The notes: generated from the sequence alone by a model not told the origin. Shown: positions 44,158 to 53,244, counted from the first letter of the stretch. The stretch: 64,000 nucleotides of DNA from Halosimplex salinum (GCF_003730195.1 NZ_QWGG01000015.1:1-64000); one strand, 5' to 3'. Translations and numbers: made by a program.

Positions 44158-44649
44158 ATGCAACTGGGAATCGTCTCGGACACGCACGACGACCTGGACG
44201 CGGTCGAACGAGCGGTCGCGGTCTTCGAACGCGAGGGGTGCGATGCCGTCGTCCACTGCGGCGACTTCGTCGCCCCGTTCTCGGCGACGCCGTTCGACGC
44301 TTCGTTCGACTTCCACGCCGTCCGCGGCAACAACGACGGCGAGTGGGCGCTCGGGTCGACCGTCGACGACTTCGGCACCTACCACGGCGAACTGGGCGAA
44401 CTGACGCTCGACGGGCGCGAGTTCGCGGTGTACCACGGCACCGCCGCTCCGATCGTCGACGCGCTCGTGGACTGCGGGCGCTACGACTACGTGCTCCACG
44501 GCCACACCCACGAGTTCGCTCACGAGGAGCGCGAGAACACCGTGCGGATCAACCCCGGTGGCATCCCGTTCGAGGGCGCGCCGGGCGCCCACTACGCGGT
44601 CGTCCTCGAGACGGAAACCGGCGCGTTCGAACGGTACGAACTGCCCTGA
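44158..44649 (+). CDS. YfcE/MJ0936-type metallophosphoesterase
   Basis: A 163-residue calcineurin-like phosphoesterase. Metal ligands are in GIVSDTHDDLDAVERAV, VVHCGDFVAPF, VRGNNDGEW (GNND), YHGTAAP, LHGHTHEFAHEERENTVRIN with NPGG. YfcE-type enzymes split phosphodiesters such as bis-pNPP and some cyclic nucleotides in vitro; the cellular substrate is unknown. ATG 44158 yields the family start MQLGIVSDTH. It converges with the type II gap gene. Confidence 0.92.
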   Translation: MQLGIVSDTHDDLDAVERAVAVFEREGCDAVVHCGDFVAPFSATPFDASFDFHAVRGNNDGEWALGSTVDDFGTYHGELGELTLDGREFAVYHGTAAPIVDALVDCGRYDYVLHGHTHEFAHEERENTVRINPGGIPFEGAPGAHYAVVLETETGAFERYELP

Positions 44650-44683
44650 CAGGTCGGTCGGAGGAACTGTCGTCTCGGCCGCT

Positions 44684-45772
44684 CTATTCCGCGTCGTCGC
44701 GACCGCCGTCGGTGACGGTGGGCGGCTGGGGGACGGGGTCGCGCATCGACCGGCCGATCTGGCCGTCGAGGCCGAGCGCGTCCTCCGTGAGCGTCATGCT
44801 CTCGGCCCGGTCGGCGGTGCCGGCGATGGCGCGGATGGCATCGACGTTCTCGGGCACCACGTCGGCCTCCTGGTGGATCGCCTGGAACAGGTACAGATCA
44901 CGGCCCTCGACGGTGACGGAGTCGCCCCAGATGCAGTTTTCCCAGCAGTCGCCGCGCGGCCGTCCGGCGTCCTGCGCGAACTCCTTGAGCTTGCCCGCGC
45001 CGTCGATGTCGAGTTCGGGCGGCAGGACGTAGAGGCGCGACTCGGCGTCGAGCAGTTCCCGGACCGACTCCGCGTCGGCCTCGGACTCGAGGGTCACGTT
45101 GACCGCGTGGGTGTGCATCAGCGTCGCGGGCACCTTCATCCCCATCGTGTCCACCTCGATGTCCGGGAAGACGGTGTTCAGGTCCGGCCCGTGGTGGGAG
45201 GGGATCTCGACGGGGTCCGGGATGGTGTCGTTGATCGGGCCGCGGTTCGTCTGGCCCGGGTCGCCGCCCCGGCGGACGAGCGTGACGCGGGCCTTCTCGA
45301 CGCCGTACTCCTCGAGGATGGGCGCGAACAGGCGCGAGAGGCCCGTCGTGTTACACGAGACGACGCGGACGTACTCGGCGCCGCGCGCGGCCTCGTAGTT
45401 GGAGCGAGCGTTGAAGCTCACCTCGGCCACGTCGGCGTCCTCGCCGCCCTGGAAGATGGCGGGCGTGTCGTGCTCGCGGTAGAGCTCGGCGTTCTCGGCG
45501 CCGATGCCGGCGGGCGTGGCGTCGACCACAACGTCGCTCTCCGCGACGAGTTCGTCGACGGTTCCAGCGAGGTCGAACCCGGCGGCCCCGAACGCGTCGG
45601 TCCCGTCCTCGCCGACCACGTAGAGCGGGTAACCCCGCTCGAGTGCGACTTTCGCCTCGAAGTTCGGGCTCGTCTTGGCGACGCCGGCGACCGACATGTC
45701 CGGCTGGGCGCGTATCGCGTCCGCGACGCGCTTCCCGATTGTTCCGTACCCGTTGACGCCGACCTTGAGCAT
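44684..45772 (-). CDS. gapII: Glyceraldehyde-3-phosphate dehydrogenase, type II (archaeal)
   Basis: A 362-residue archaeal-class GAPDH, unrelated in close sequence to type [18 protein letters not shown] binds the nucleotide, Cys140 in [11 protein letters not shown] is catalytic, and [19 protein letters not shown] is a family hallmark. In Haloferax the type II enzyme serves gluconeogenesis while type I serves glycolysis, so both directions are covered by genes 4.5 kb apart. A TATA element at 45797-45803 predicts a leaderless message starting at ATG 45772. A C-terminal acidic extension is present. Confidence 0.96.
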   Translation of the reverse strand: MLKVGVNGYGTIGKRVADAIRAQPDMSVAGVAKTSPNFEAKVALERGYPLYVVGEDGTDAFGAAGFDLAGTVDELVAESDVVVDATPAGIGAENAELYREHDTPAIFQGGEDADVAEVSFNARSNYEAARGAEYVRVVSCNTTGLSRLFAPILEEYGVEKARVTLVRRGGDPGQTNRGPINDTIPDPVEIPSHHGPDLNTVFPDIEVDTMGMKVPATLMHTHAVNVTLESEADAESVRELLDAESRLYVLPPELDIDGAGKLKEFAQDAGRPRGDCWENCIWGDSVTVEGRDLYLFQAIHQEADVVPENVDAIRAIAGTADRAESMTLTEDALGLDGQIGRSMRDPVPQPPTVTDGGRDDAE

Positions 45773-45796
45773 GTCTACCCGTTCTCCGGGAACGGC

Positions 45797-45803
45797 TATA
45801 ATT
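45797..45803 (-). promoter_or_regulatory. TATA element of gapII
   Basis: The minus strand reads GAATTATAGC, centred 28 bases before ATG 45772. Confidence 0.6.
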
Positions 45804-46023
45804 CTTTTCACGATATTTTTCGAGAAATTAACTCACAACCGAAAAAGAAGTTCCGCCACGTGAGGGGCTGACGCTGGGAATGTCACGGAGTACCACGGGG
45901 CGAAGGGATGACCCCGATCAGGGGGCGTGGCCTGGTTCTGTCCAGTCTGCCCGGAGCGACGACAGTGGCGGTAGTGGTGACGGCGAGGTCGGTGGCGGTG
46001 GCGGAGGAGACGGTGTCGGGGGG

Positions 46024-46221
46024 AACGGTCGCGGTGCCGGTGGGAACGGTAGCGGTGCCGGTGGGAACGGTCGCGGTGCTGGGGAGAACAGTGGCGGTAG
46101 AGGAGGGGACGTTGCCGGGGGGAACGGTCGCAGTGCCGGGGGGAACGGTGGCGGTGGCAGAGGGGACGGTGCCGAGGAGAACGGTGGCGGTGCCGGGGAG
46201 AACGGTGGTGGTGCAGGAAGG
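46024..46221. repeat. 21/15-bp minisatellite, ten units
   Basis: The array has eight 21-bp units of the form AACGGTGGCGGTGCCGGGGAG and two 15-bp units (46108-46122, 46165-46179) lacking the inner GGCGGT. Boundaries fit exactly: 8x21 + 2x15 = 198 bases. All frames stay open through it, but none extends into a credible gene, so I regard it as non-coding. It occupies most of the 45773-46233 gap between the gapII promoter and the 3' end of the lipoprotein gene; 45840-46023 holds nothing else I can name. Confidence 0.85.
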
Positions 46222-46233
46222 GAGGTAGCGGCG

Positions 46234-47193
46234 TCAATCAGCGGTAGTCACGTTCACGGCCGTGGGCGGCGGGACGCGCGACGGATCGGCTGTGGGGGTC
46301 GCCGTCCCGGGAGCGCGCTCAGAGGGCGCCGCCGTTCCGTTCGTCCCGGCCGGTCCGGCGTCCGTGGCGGTACCGGGTACCCACGCCGGGCGCTCGACCG
46401 TCGTCTTGCCAACGTCGGTGTAGTCGTAGCGCCACTCGACGGCGATGCGTTCGTCGACGTTGATCAGGTCGAACTCGTAGTGGATAGCACGGACGTACCC
46501 CTCCGGTGCGATCCACACTGTCGCAGTGAAGTCGTGGACCGCGTACGCGGCGTACGTCTCGACAATCTGCGTCGGCGGGTGTTCCGAGATCACCCGCGCG
46601 TAGTGCCGTCCGTCGCGTTCGACGACGTCGATCTCGTCGTAGCCGCTCCGCAGAAACGCGAGGGCCTCGAACGTGATCGTCTTGGCGAATCGCTCGCGCG
46701 CCGGGCCCGTGTTCCGGGGTACCACTCGCGAGACGGTGGTCCCGTCGGGTCCGAGGACGCGACGATACGTCCCCTCCGGCGTGGCGTAGGTGAGTGTCTC
46801 GTTGTCGGACGCCGATCCTTCGGCCCGGCGGAGGTAGGTCTCGTCGTCCTGAACCGCGACGTGGCGCCGATACTCGCGGGTGATCGGGCCGGAGCCGCCG
46901 GCGGTCCGTCGCTCCCACCCGACCGTGTACGACCTGCTCGACAGGTAGTTGATGTGCGATGCGTACAGTCTGTCGGCGTCGACGGAACCGGTGGCCGAGA
47001 TCGACGAGTAGGCCCCGAACGCGTCGGTAGTCGACGACGGCGTGGCGGTCTCGCCGACTCCGTCGTCCGGCACCGGGGCGGGGGTCAGCGTCTCGCGTGG
47101 CGTGGACTCCTCGCCAACCGCGAAGGCGCTACAGCCGGCGAGGAGCGCGAGGGCCGCGACGACGATCAGAAGCCGACCGCCGCGCGAACTCAT
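46234..47193 (-). CDS. Lipoprotein, first of a tandem paralogous pair (downstream gene)
   Basis: A 319-residue lipoprotein (helix LLIVVAALALLAGC, lipobox LAGC). A Thr/Pro-rich linker leads to a beta-rich domain of about 200 residues (YTVGWERRTAGGSGPITREY, RHYARVISEHPPTQIVETYA, DFTATVWIAPEGYVRAIHYE), then a Thr/Ala/Pro-rich tail. The order closely parallels the adjacent protein 47190-48077, so the two arose by duplication. The layout (linker, LolA-like beta domain) suggests a surface lipid or ligand-binding role, unproved. Start ATG 47193 overlaps the stop of its paralogue (ATGA). Confidence 0.8.
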   Translation of the reverse strand: MSSRGGRLLIVVAALALLAGCSAFAVGEESTPRETLTPAPVPDDGVGETATPSSTTDAFGAYSSISATGSVDADRLYASHINYLSSRSYTVGWERRTAGGSGPITREYRRHVAVQDDETYLRRAEGSASDNETLTYATPEGTYRRVLGPDGTTVSRVVPRNTGPARERFAKTITFEALAFLRSGYDEIDVVERDGRHYARVISEHPPTQIVETYAAYAVHDFTATVWIAPEGYVRAIHYEFDLINVDERIAVEWRYDYTDVGKTTVERPAWVPGTATDAGPAGTNGTAAPSERAPGTATPTADPSRVPPPTAVNVTTAD

Positions 47194-48077
47194 CGGTCGG
47201 TCACCCCCGACTCGGGGGTCGAGTCGGTCGGCGACTCCGTCGACGGCGTCCCGTCGGTCGCGGCGGGCGTCGCCGTGCCGTTCTCCGCGAGTGTGTCGAC
47301 CCACGCGGGGCGCTCGACCGTCGTCGCGTCGAGGGCGTCGAAACCGCTCCGGAGTGACACGCGCACGTGCTCGCCCCGGAGCGTGTAGTCGTACTCGACG
47401 ACCATCGTCCGGATCAGGCCCTCGGGCGTCACGTACGCCGTCGCGGTGTAGTTGCCGATACTCTGTTTCACGTGCCCGTTCCGGAGCGTCGTCGGCGGGT
47501 GCGTGACGTGGACCCGGACGTACGTCTGACCGGAGCGCTCGACCACCGAGACGCTGGCGTTGTTCACCGAGAGGAATCGACCGACCGTCTCACGGACCGA
47601 CAGGTAGTGGCTGTAGTCGACCGGCCCGCCGAGCGACCGGCGCTCGGACGCGTCGTCGAAGGAACTCCGGAGGTATCGCCCCGTCTCGTCGGCGTACAGC
47701 GTCGCACGCTGCCCCGTGGACAGGTTCTGATCGAGGCGATACGACCCATCGGCCGCGGCGGACATGCGTTTCCGGACGGCGGCGACGGAGCCGTTCCCGG
47801 CGGACACCGTGCGCTCGTAGTCGTACGTCCAGGTGAACGACCGCCCGTCGAGCGCGCGGTAGTGCGCGTCGACCAGCGGCCCCGGATCGAGCGACCCGTT
47901 GGCGGCGACGCCCGGTGGGAGCGACCGCGTCTCGTCGGGACCGTCGGTGTCGGTCAGAACGGGGAGGGGCGTCACCGTCTGCGTGGACTGTGGATCGCCG
48001 TCGGCTGACGGTCCGATAGCGTTACAGCCGGCCAGCACCACCGCGAGCGCCACGACGACCGCGATCCGTCGGACCAT
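47190..48077 (-). CDS. Lipoprotein, second of the tandem paralogous pair (upstream gene)
   Basis: A 295-residue lipoprotein (VVVALAVVLAGC, lipobox LAGC). It shares with the next protein the segments HYRALDGRSFTWTYDYERT, YVRVHVTHPPTTLRNGHVKQ, NYTATAYVTPEGLIRTMVVE and the C-terminal TTVERPAWVDTLAENGTAT. Co-translation through the ATGA overlap suggests the pair act together or as alternatives. Haloarchaea have many such lipoproteins of unknown role. Its start is 115 bases from the divergent nuclease gene. Confidence 0.8.
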   Translation of the reverse strand: MVRRIAVVVALAVVLAGCNAIGPSADGDPQSTQTVTPLPVLTDTDGPDETRSLPPGVAANGSLDPGPLVDAHYRALDGRSFTWTYDYERTVSAGNGSVAAVRKRMSAAADGSYRLDQNLSTGQRATLYADETGRYLRSSFDDASERRSLGGPVDYSHYLSVRETVGRFLSVNNASVSVVERSGQTYVRVHVTHPPTTLRNGHVKQSIGNYTATAYVTPEGLIRTMVVEYDYTLRGEHVRVSLRSGFDALDATTVERPAWVDTLAENGTATPAATDGTPSTESPTDSTPESGVTDR

Positions 48078-48192
48078 TGTCGGGAGTAGGGACGAGCCCC
48101 ACATAAGCGACGTGGCGGGGTCCGATCGGCTCGGGCGAGGTCGGTCGCGGAGTGAACGAAAAGGCCAAGACCGCGGGGGCGAATCAGCCAGT

Positions 48193-48936
48193 GTGCGCAT
48201 CGAGAACAGCTTCATACCGGCCGACGGCGTGGGCGAACGGACCGAGCGGTCCCTCTGGGAGTCGGGCGTGACCCACTGGGACGCGTTCGACCCGTCGGCC
48301 GTCGGTGCCAGGCAGGCCGAGAACATCGAGTCGTTCGTCGCTCGCGCGGCCGAGCACCTGGACGACGGCGACGCCGCCTTCTTCCGCGAGCAGTTCCCCT
48401 CGGGGAGCCACTGGCGGTGTTACGAGAACTTCCGCGAGGACGCCTGTTTCCTCGACATCGAGACCACCGGGCTGGACCAGCACCGCCACGACGTGACCGT
48501 CGTGGGCGTCCACTCCCCGGGTGAGACGGAGGTCCTCGTCGCCGGACGGGACCTGACGGCCGAGCGCCTCCAGCGGCGCCTCGACGACGCGAAGCTCCTC
48601 GTGACGTTCAACGGCAAGCGCTTCGACGTGCCCTTCCTCGAGACTGCCTTCGACGTCGACGTCGAGATGCCCCACGTCGACCTGATGTACCCGTGTCGCC
48701 GACTCGACCTCACGGGCGGGCTGAAAGCGATCGAGAAAGAGACCGGGATCGACCGCGACCGGCCGGACCTCTCGGGCGAGGACGCCGTCCGCCTCTGGCG
48801 GGAGTACGAGCGCGGCGACGAGCGCGCGCTCGAGACGCTCGTCTCGTACAACCGCGACGACACGGAGAACCTGCGCGCCCTCGCGGACCACGTCACCGAC
48901 CGACTCGACAGCGACGTGTTCGTCACGCCGGAGTAA
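48193..48936 (+). CDS. RNase H-fold exonuclease, YprB type
   Basis: A 247-residue protein. The DEDD-type active site is visible as CFLDIETTGLDQHRHDVTVV (first Asp, Glu), LLVTFNGKRFDVPFLETAF (second Asp) and LETLVSYNRDDTENLRALAD (third and fourth). MPHVDLMYPCRR with LTGGLKAIEKETGI is typical of the YprB branch of DnaQ-like 3'-5' exonucleases. The target, DNA or RNA, is not known. The start is GTG 48193 (read as Met), as no ATG fits. A 26-bp tandem repeat follows its stop. Confidence 0.88.
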   Translation: MRIENSFIPADGVGERTERSLWESGVTHWDAFDPSAVGARQAENIESFVARAAEHLDDGDAAFFREQFPSGSHWRCYENFREDACFLDIETTGLDQHRHDVTVVGVHSPGETEVLVAGRDLTAERLQRRLDDAKLLVTFNGKRFDVPFLETAFDVDVEMPHVDLMYPCRRLDLTGGLKAIEKETGIDRDRPDLSGEDAVRLWREYERGDERALETLVSYNRDDTENLRALADHVTDRLDSDVFVTPE

Positions 48937-48949
48937 CGCCGTCCCCGAC

Positions 48950-49027
48950 GACCGGGTCACGGACAGTACCCCACGGACCGGGTCACGGACAGTACCCCAC
49001 GGACCGGGTCACGGACAGTACCTCACC
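48950..49027. repeat. 26-bp tandem repeat, three copies
   Basis: The unit GACCGGGTCACGGACAGTAC plus CCCACG occurs at 48950-48975, 48976-49001 and 49002-49027, the last with changes at its 3' end. It starts 14 bases after the nuclease stop. Confidence 0.92.
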
Positions 49028-49089
49028 GACCGCCGCGACTCCTCGGCGGATCTAAAGAAACTTAACGAGCGCTCGCGCAGTAGTTCGGT

Positions 49090-50742
49090 ATGGACGGGCC
49101 CTCCAAACGAACGGCTCGCGCGCTGTTCACCGTCGTCCTGGTCCTGGCGGCGGGAGCGGTCGCGAGCAGCTACGCCACGGCCGAGCCCAACGTCGCACAG
49201 ACGTACGGCTCGCTGGACGCGACCGACGGTTCCGCATCGCCCGGTCAGACCGGCGTCGCGGCCCCGAGCGACCGCCCGGACGGCGCGATCTCCGCCGCCG
49301 GTGGGGACGGCGCTCGCCTGACCGACACGGGCGACGGCCGGCCCGATGGCGCTGCGAGCGAGACCGACGGGCGCGTGCTCGTCGACCCCGCCGAGCACGA
49401 CCCCGAGAACCTCACCGTCGTCGGGACGCAGGGGTTCTACGCGTCCGACGAGCGAGCGGAACTGGTCGCCTTCGACCGGTCGGGAGACGTGGCGTACTAC
49501 GACGACAGCTACCGTGTGTACTTCGACGTCGACCCCGTCGAGGGGACCGACTACACCGTCGAGTACCTGGCGTCGAAACACCTCGACGGCGAGGCCTGTG
49601 CGAACGTCAGCACCGAACGGTGCACGTACAACGTGTTCAATCGAGTGAACCTCACGACCGGCGAGGAGCGCGAGGTGTACGGCGAGGTGACGCCGCGCAT
49701 CTACTCCGCGCGCTGGCACGACATCGACCGGATCAACGACACGCACGTCGCCGTCGCGGACATCCTGCGCGACAGCGTCCGCGTCGTGAACACGACGACC
49801 GACGAGACCGTCTGGGAGTGGAACGCGACCAGCCACTTCCCGAGCGAGGTCGGCGGCGCCGACGGCGACTGGACGCACATCAACGACGTCGAAGTGCTCG
49901 ACGACGGCCGGTTCATGGTCAGCGTCCGAAACATGGACCGTGTGGTGTTCGTCGACCCCGGCGAGGGCGTCGACGCGGACTGGACGCTGGGTGCGGAGGA
50001 CGACTACGATATCCTCTACGAACAGCACAATCCCGACTACATCCCGCCCGAACAGGGGGGACCGGCGATCACCGTCGCCGACTCCGAGAACGGGCGCGTC
50101 CTGGAGTACCAGCGCGTCGACCCGGACACGGGCAACACCACGACCGCGGCGGACGGCGAGTGGCGCCGCTCCTGGGGGTGGCGCGATAGCCGCATCCAGT
50201 GGCCCCGTGACGCCGACCGGTTGCCCAGCGGGAACACGCTCGTCGTCGACACGCACGGCGACCGCATCGCCGAGGTCGCGCCCGACGGGGCCGTGAACTG
50301 GAGCGTCACCGTCGGCATGCCGTACGACGTCGAGCGACTCGCCACCGGCGACGAGAGCGCCGGCGGGTCGAGCATGCGCTCGATCCGGGCGACGCGTGGA
50401 ACGACCGACGGCTCGGGGTCCCGTTCCGGCGTCGGCGTCCCGCTCTTCCAGCCGGCGAACGACGCCGGCGACGCCGGCGCGGTGCCGCCGGCCGGTCGGA
50501 TCACACACCCCGACCGCGGCCCCGCGGAGGCCGTCTGGGCGCCGTTGAAACGGCTCGCGCCGAGCATCGTCGTCAACGGACTGCTGTACGCGGCCCCGTC
50601 CTGGGTTCGCTTCACCGACCTCGCCTTCGGCGCGCTCGCCCTCCTGACGGCCCTCTCCTGGGCCAGCGTCGAACTACACTGGTCCGCCTACGCACCCGTC
50701 CGTCGGGCGCGCTCGATCCTCCGCGGACTCCGGTCGCCCTGA
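49090..50742 (+). CDS. Arylsulfotransferase-like (ASST) beta-propeller membrane protein
   Basis: A 550-residue protein with a signal-anchor helix (ARALFTVVLVLAAGAVASS) and a C-terminal membrane helix (FTDLAFGALALLTALSWASV). The extracytoplasmic part has the propeller motifs of the ASST family: TWEWNATSHFP-like VWEWNATSHFPSEV, DWTHINDVEVLDDGRFMVSV, SVRNMDRVVFVDP and EQHNPDYIPPEQGGP, plus RLPSGNTLVVDTHGDRIAEV. True ASSTs move sulfate between phenols using a His; the HN/DW sites here fit, but the acceptor is unknown. Transcribed alone. Confidence 0.85.
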   Translation: MDGPSKRTARALFTVVLVLAAGAVASSYATAEPNVAQTYGSLDATDGSASPGQTGVAAPSDRPDGAISAAGGDGARLTDTGDGRPDGAASETDGRVLVDPAEHDPENLTVVGTQGFYASDERAELVAFDRSGDVAYYDDSYRVYFDVDPVEGTDYTVEYLASKHLDGEACANVSTERCTYNVFNRVNLTTGEEREVYGEVTPRIYSARWHDIDRINDTHVAVADILRDSVRVVNTTTDETVWEWNATSHFPSEVGGADGDWTHINDVEVLDDGRFMVSVRNMDRVVFVDPGEGVDADWTLGAEDDYDILYEQHNPDYIPPEQGGPAITVADSENGRVLEYQRVDPDTGNTTTAADGEWRRSWGWRDSRIQWPRDADRLPSGNTLVVDTHGDRIAEVAPDGAVNWSVTVGMPYDVERLATGDESAGGSSMRSIRATRGTTDGSGSRSGVGVPLFQPANDAGDAGAVPPAGRITHPDRGPAEAVWAPLKRLAPSIVVNGLLYAAPSWVRFTDLAFGALALLTALSWASVELHWSAYAPVRRARSILRGLRSP

Positions 50743-51303
50743 GTCAGCGGCCGCCTGTCTCCGTTCTCTGCCCACACAGCGGAGCCTCCGCTCCGGACGC
50801 GACCCCGAGATATTGTCTGATTGTATATATAGTTATTATTCTGGTATTAAATACGATCGTACGCATCTGCTCGGCGAGGGAAACAACCCATTCGTGAGCG
50901 CGAAAGCGGCGTTAGTGGGGACATATGCGGAAACGCCGTTCGAACCGGTATGTCGCCGGCCCGTTCGCGCGGTCCACCGACCGAGCGTGCGATCCGGAAC
51001 CGTATGGCAGAAAGTAGACGGTTCAATCGCTGAAACGGCGGATATCGGGGCCTCCCGACCTCGCGGGGAGGTCGAGGCCTCGCGTTTCCCATAAATTAAC
51101 AGTACTGTTATACTATCTTCGAGGTCTCCAATGTCAAACATTTACTACGGAGCGAGTAAATATGTGGGTCGCGGCTCGGAACATCGGCCTGTCGGCGCGG
51201 ATCGGCGTCCCGGTCTCGGCGGTGATGCGGTGCGACGAGCGTCCGGGTGGTCACCGAGAGGCGGCGGCGAAAAAAGGGGCCGGTACGGAGGCGTCGGAGC
51301 CGC
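50743..51303. other. 560-base intergenic region with promoter, palindrome and strong hairpin
   Basis: No gene is supported; the longest frame (50813-51094) has atypical composition. Present are a TATA element GTATATATAG (50823 region), a strong hairpin at 51049-51079 (GGCCTC, then GACCTC-GCGGG-GAGGTC, then GAGGCC), and a perfect 14-bp palindrome TAACAGTACTGTTA at 51097-51110. A short RNA running from about 50850 to the hairpin is possible. Confidence 0.45.
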
Positions 51304-53244
51304 TCAGACTTCGGTGACGCGCTGGTAGGCGTCGTCCAGGGCCTGTGCGTCCTCTTCGAGGAGGGCGACGACCACGTACTCGGCGTACTCGGAGACGTAG
51401 TCGACGAGGCGGGCGATCCGGTCCGAGTCGATCGCCTCGATGGAGTCGAGCAGGAGGAACGGGCACACCTCGTACACGTCGTGGGTGAGATACCCCGCGA
51501 GCGCGAAGATGAGTCCGGTGACCTCCCGTTCGGACTCGGAGAGGTGGTCGATCGAGTCCTCGTACGTCGTGCCGTCCTCGGTGCTACGGACGACGTGGAG
51601 GTCGAAGACGGACTTCTCGACGCGGCGGCGCCCTTCCTTGACGCGCTGCTGTTTGCGCTCGATCCAGACGCGCTCCAGGTTCTCGTAGCCGAGCATCTCG
51701 AGCACCGTCTCCATGTGTTCGTTGAACTGCTCGACGGCCTCGACCTCGATCCGGTCGATGCGGGTGCGCAGGTCTTCGATCTCCTCCTGAAGTTCCTCGC
51801 GTTCGTCCTGGAGTTCCTCGCGCCGGTCGAGTTCGGACTCGATGTGTTCGATCTCGTCGGAGACGTCCTCGAGGTCGTCCTGGCGGCGACTGATCTCGAA
51901 CTCCAGTTCGTTGGCCTCGCGGTGGAGGTCGAGCAGGTCGCTCTGGGTCTCGTCCTGGAGCTGTTCGACCTCGCTCTCGAGGTCGTCGATGCGCTCTTCG
52001 AGCCGGTCGCGCTCTCGCTCGAGGTCCCCGACGCGATCGCGTCGGCGCTCGAGTTCGGACTCCGCTCGACTGCGACGGTCCCGGAGCTGCGAGCGCTGGC
52101 GCTGCTGTTCCTGGTAGGTCGCCTTCTCGGTCTTCAGCTCGTCTATCTCAGACTGGAGGTCCTGACGCTCGGCGAGTTTCTCCTGACGGAGTTCGCGGAT
52201 GCTGTCGAGCGTCGACTCGATGTCGGACTGGTCGACCTCGCTCCCGCAGGTCCAGCAGACCACCTGGTCGTCGACGAGGCGGTCCGTGACCTGGTCCGGG
52301 TCGTCGCCACGGAGGGCGGCGACGACGTCGGAACTCGTGCCCTCGAGCATCTCCTCGTTGAACTGGATCACCTTCTGGAGCTCGTTGACCGTCGAGTCCA
52401 GCGCCTGGCGCTGGTCGCGCAGGCGTTCGATGTGGTCCTCGACCTCGGTCACGTCGCCCGTCACTTCCTCGGGGAGCTCGTCGAGCTCTCCCTCCGTCTC
52501 TTCGATCTCCGATTCGAGCGCCGAGATGCTCTCGCGCTCGCTCTCGAGGTTGTAGCGGACGTCCTCCAGGTCCGAGCGGGCCTCGCGGAACGACTGCAGG
52601 GCGTCCTCCAGTTCGGCCTTCTGGTCGCGGGTGGTCCCCACGTCCTGGTCGGCCTCCTCGATCTGTTCTTTCTTCTCGGCGAGTTCCTCGCGCTTCGCCT
52701 CGATCTCGTCCTCGAGCTCCCGGCGACGCTGCTCCAGGTCCGGCAGGGTGTGCCGGAGCGACTGCAGGTCGTCGAGGCGCTGCTCGATCTCGTCGCGTTC
52801 GTTCTGTAACTCGTCTATCTCCGCTTCGATGGCGCCCGTGTCGACGGGCCGCATGATGAGGTCTCGCAGGTTCTCCGTCAGTTCGACGGCACGGCGAGCC
52901 TCGTTGGACTCCAGTAGAAAGACGAACAGGTCCGCGATCTCCGGGTCGTCCAGATACGGGTCCCCACTCGTGACGACAGTCCCGTTCTGTCGTTCGAGCG
53001 TCCGCGTGTACGTCTCGTCGCCCACGGTCAGTTCGACGTGGCCCTCGTCGGCGTCGCCTTTCAGCGAGACGTTGTCACTACCCAGTCCAGCCATGATGGC
53101 CTGTAACAGCGAGGTCCGGTTGGTCGCGTTCCGTCCGGTCAGGATCGTCACTCCGGCGGTGAACGAGACCGAGGTCCTGTCGATCCCCCCCACGTTCTCC
53201 ACGGCGACCTCTACAGGCTTCGCCTTACTATCAGTCGCTCCCAT
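51304..53244 (-). CDS. Archaea-specific SMC-related protein (Sph family)
   Basis: A 646-residue SMC/Rad50-like protein. N-terminal nucleotide-binding part with a changed Walker A, GRNATNRTS (37-45). Two long coiled coils (about 140-320 and 345-520) flank a CWTC motif (330-333) like the zinc hook of Rad50. The C-terminal part has the ABC signature-like HLSESEREVTGLIFALAGYL and Walker B FLLLDSIEAID. In Haloferax a related SMC-like gene stands beside rdfA and affects cell shape. It has its own TATA element (53268-53277), so it need not depend on rdfA. ATG 53244 gives MGATDSKAKPVEV. Confidence 0.9.
   Translation of the reverse strand: MGATDSKAKPVEVAVENVGGIDRTSVSFTAGVTILTGRNATNRTSLLQAIMAGLGSDNVSLKGDADEGHVELTVGDETYTRTLERQNGTVVTSGDPYLDDPEIADLFVFLLESNEARRAVELTENLRDLIMRPVDTGAIEAEIDELQNERDEIEQRLDDLQSLRHTLPDLEQRRRELEDEIEAKREELAEKKEQIEEADQDVGTTRDQKAELEDALQSFREARSDLEDVRYNLESERESISALESEIEETEGELDELPEEVTGDVTEVEDHIERLRDQRQALDSTVNELQKVIQFNEEMLEGTSSDVVAALRGDDPDQVTDRLVDDQVVCWTCGSEVDQSDIESTLDSIRELRQEKLAERQDLQSEIDELKTEKATYQEQQRQRSQLRDRRSRAESELERRRDRVGDLERERDRLEERIDDLESEVEQLQDETQSDLLDLHREANELEFEISRRQDDLEDVSDEIEHIESELDRREELQDEREELQEEIEDLRTRIDRIEVEAVEQFNEHMETVLEMLGYENLERVWIERKQQRVKEGRRRVEKSVFDLHVVRSTEDGTTYEDSIDHLSESEREVTGLIFALAGYLTHDVYEVCPFLLLDSIEAIDSDRIARLVDYVSEYAEYVVVALLEEDAQALDDAYQRVTEV

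Noticed and set aside
45833-46237. Minus-strand frame rich in His-Arg repeats over the minisatellite
   Set aside because: It is a translation of the repeat; no promoter or family supports it.
47899-48192. N-terminal extension of the YprB-type nuclease
   Set aside because: The in-frame upstream residues are Ser/Arg-rich and overlap the divergent lipoprotein start; GTG 48193 fits the family.
50813-51094. 93-residue plus-strand frame after the ASST gene
   Set aside because: Basic, Cys-poor, not acidic, and runs through a strong hairpin; more like non-coding DNA.
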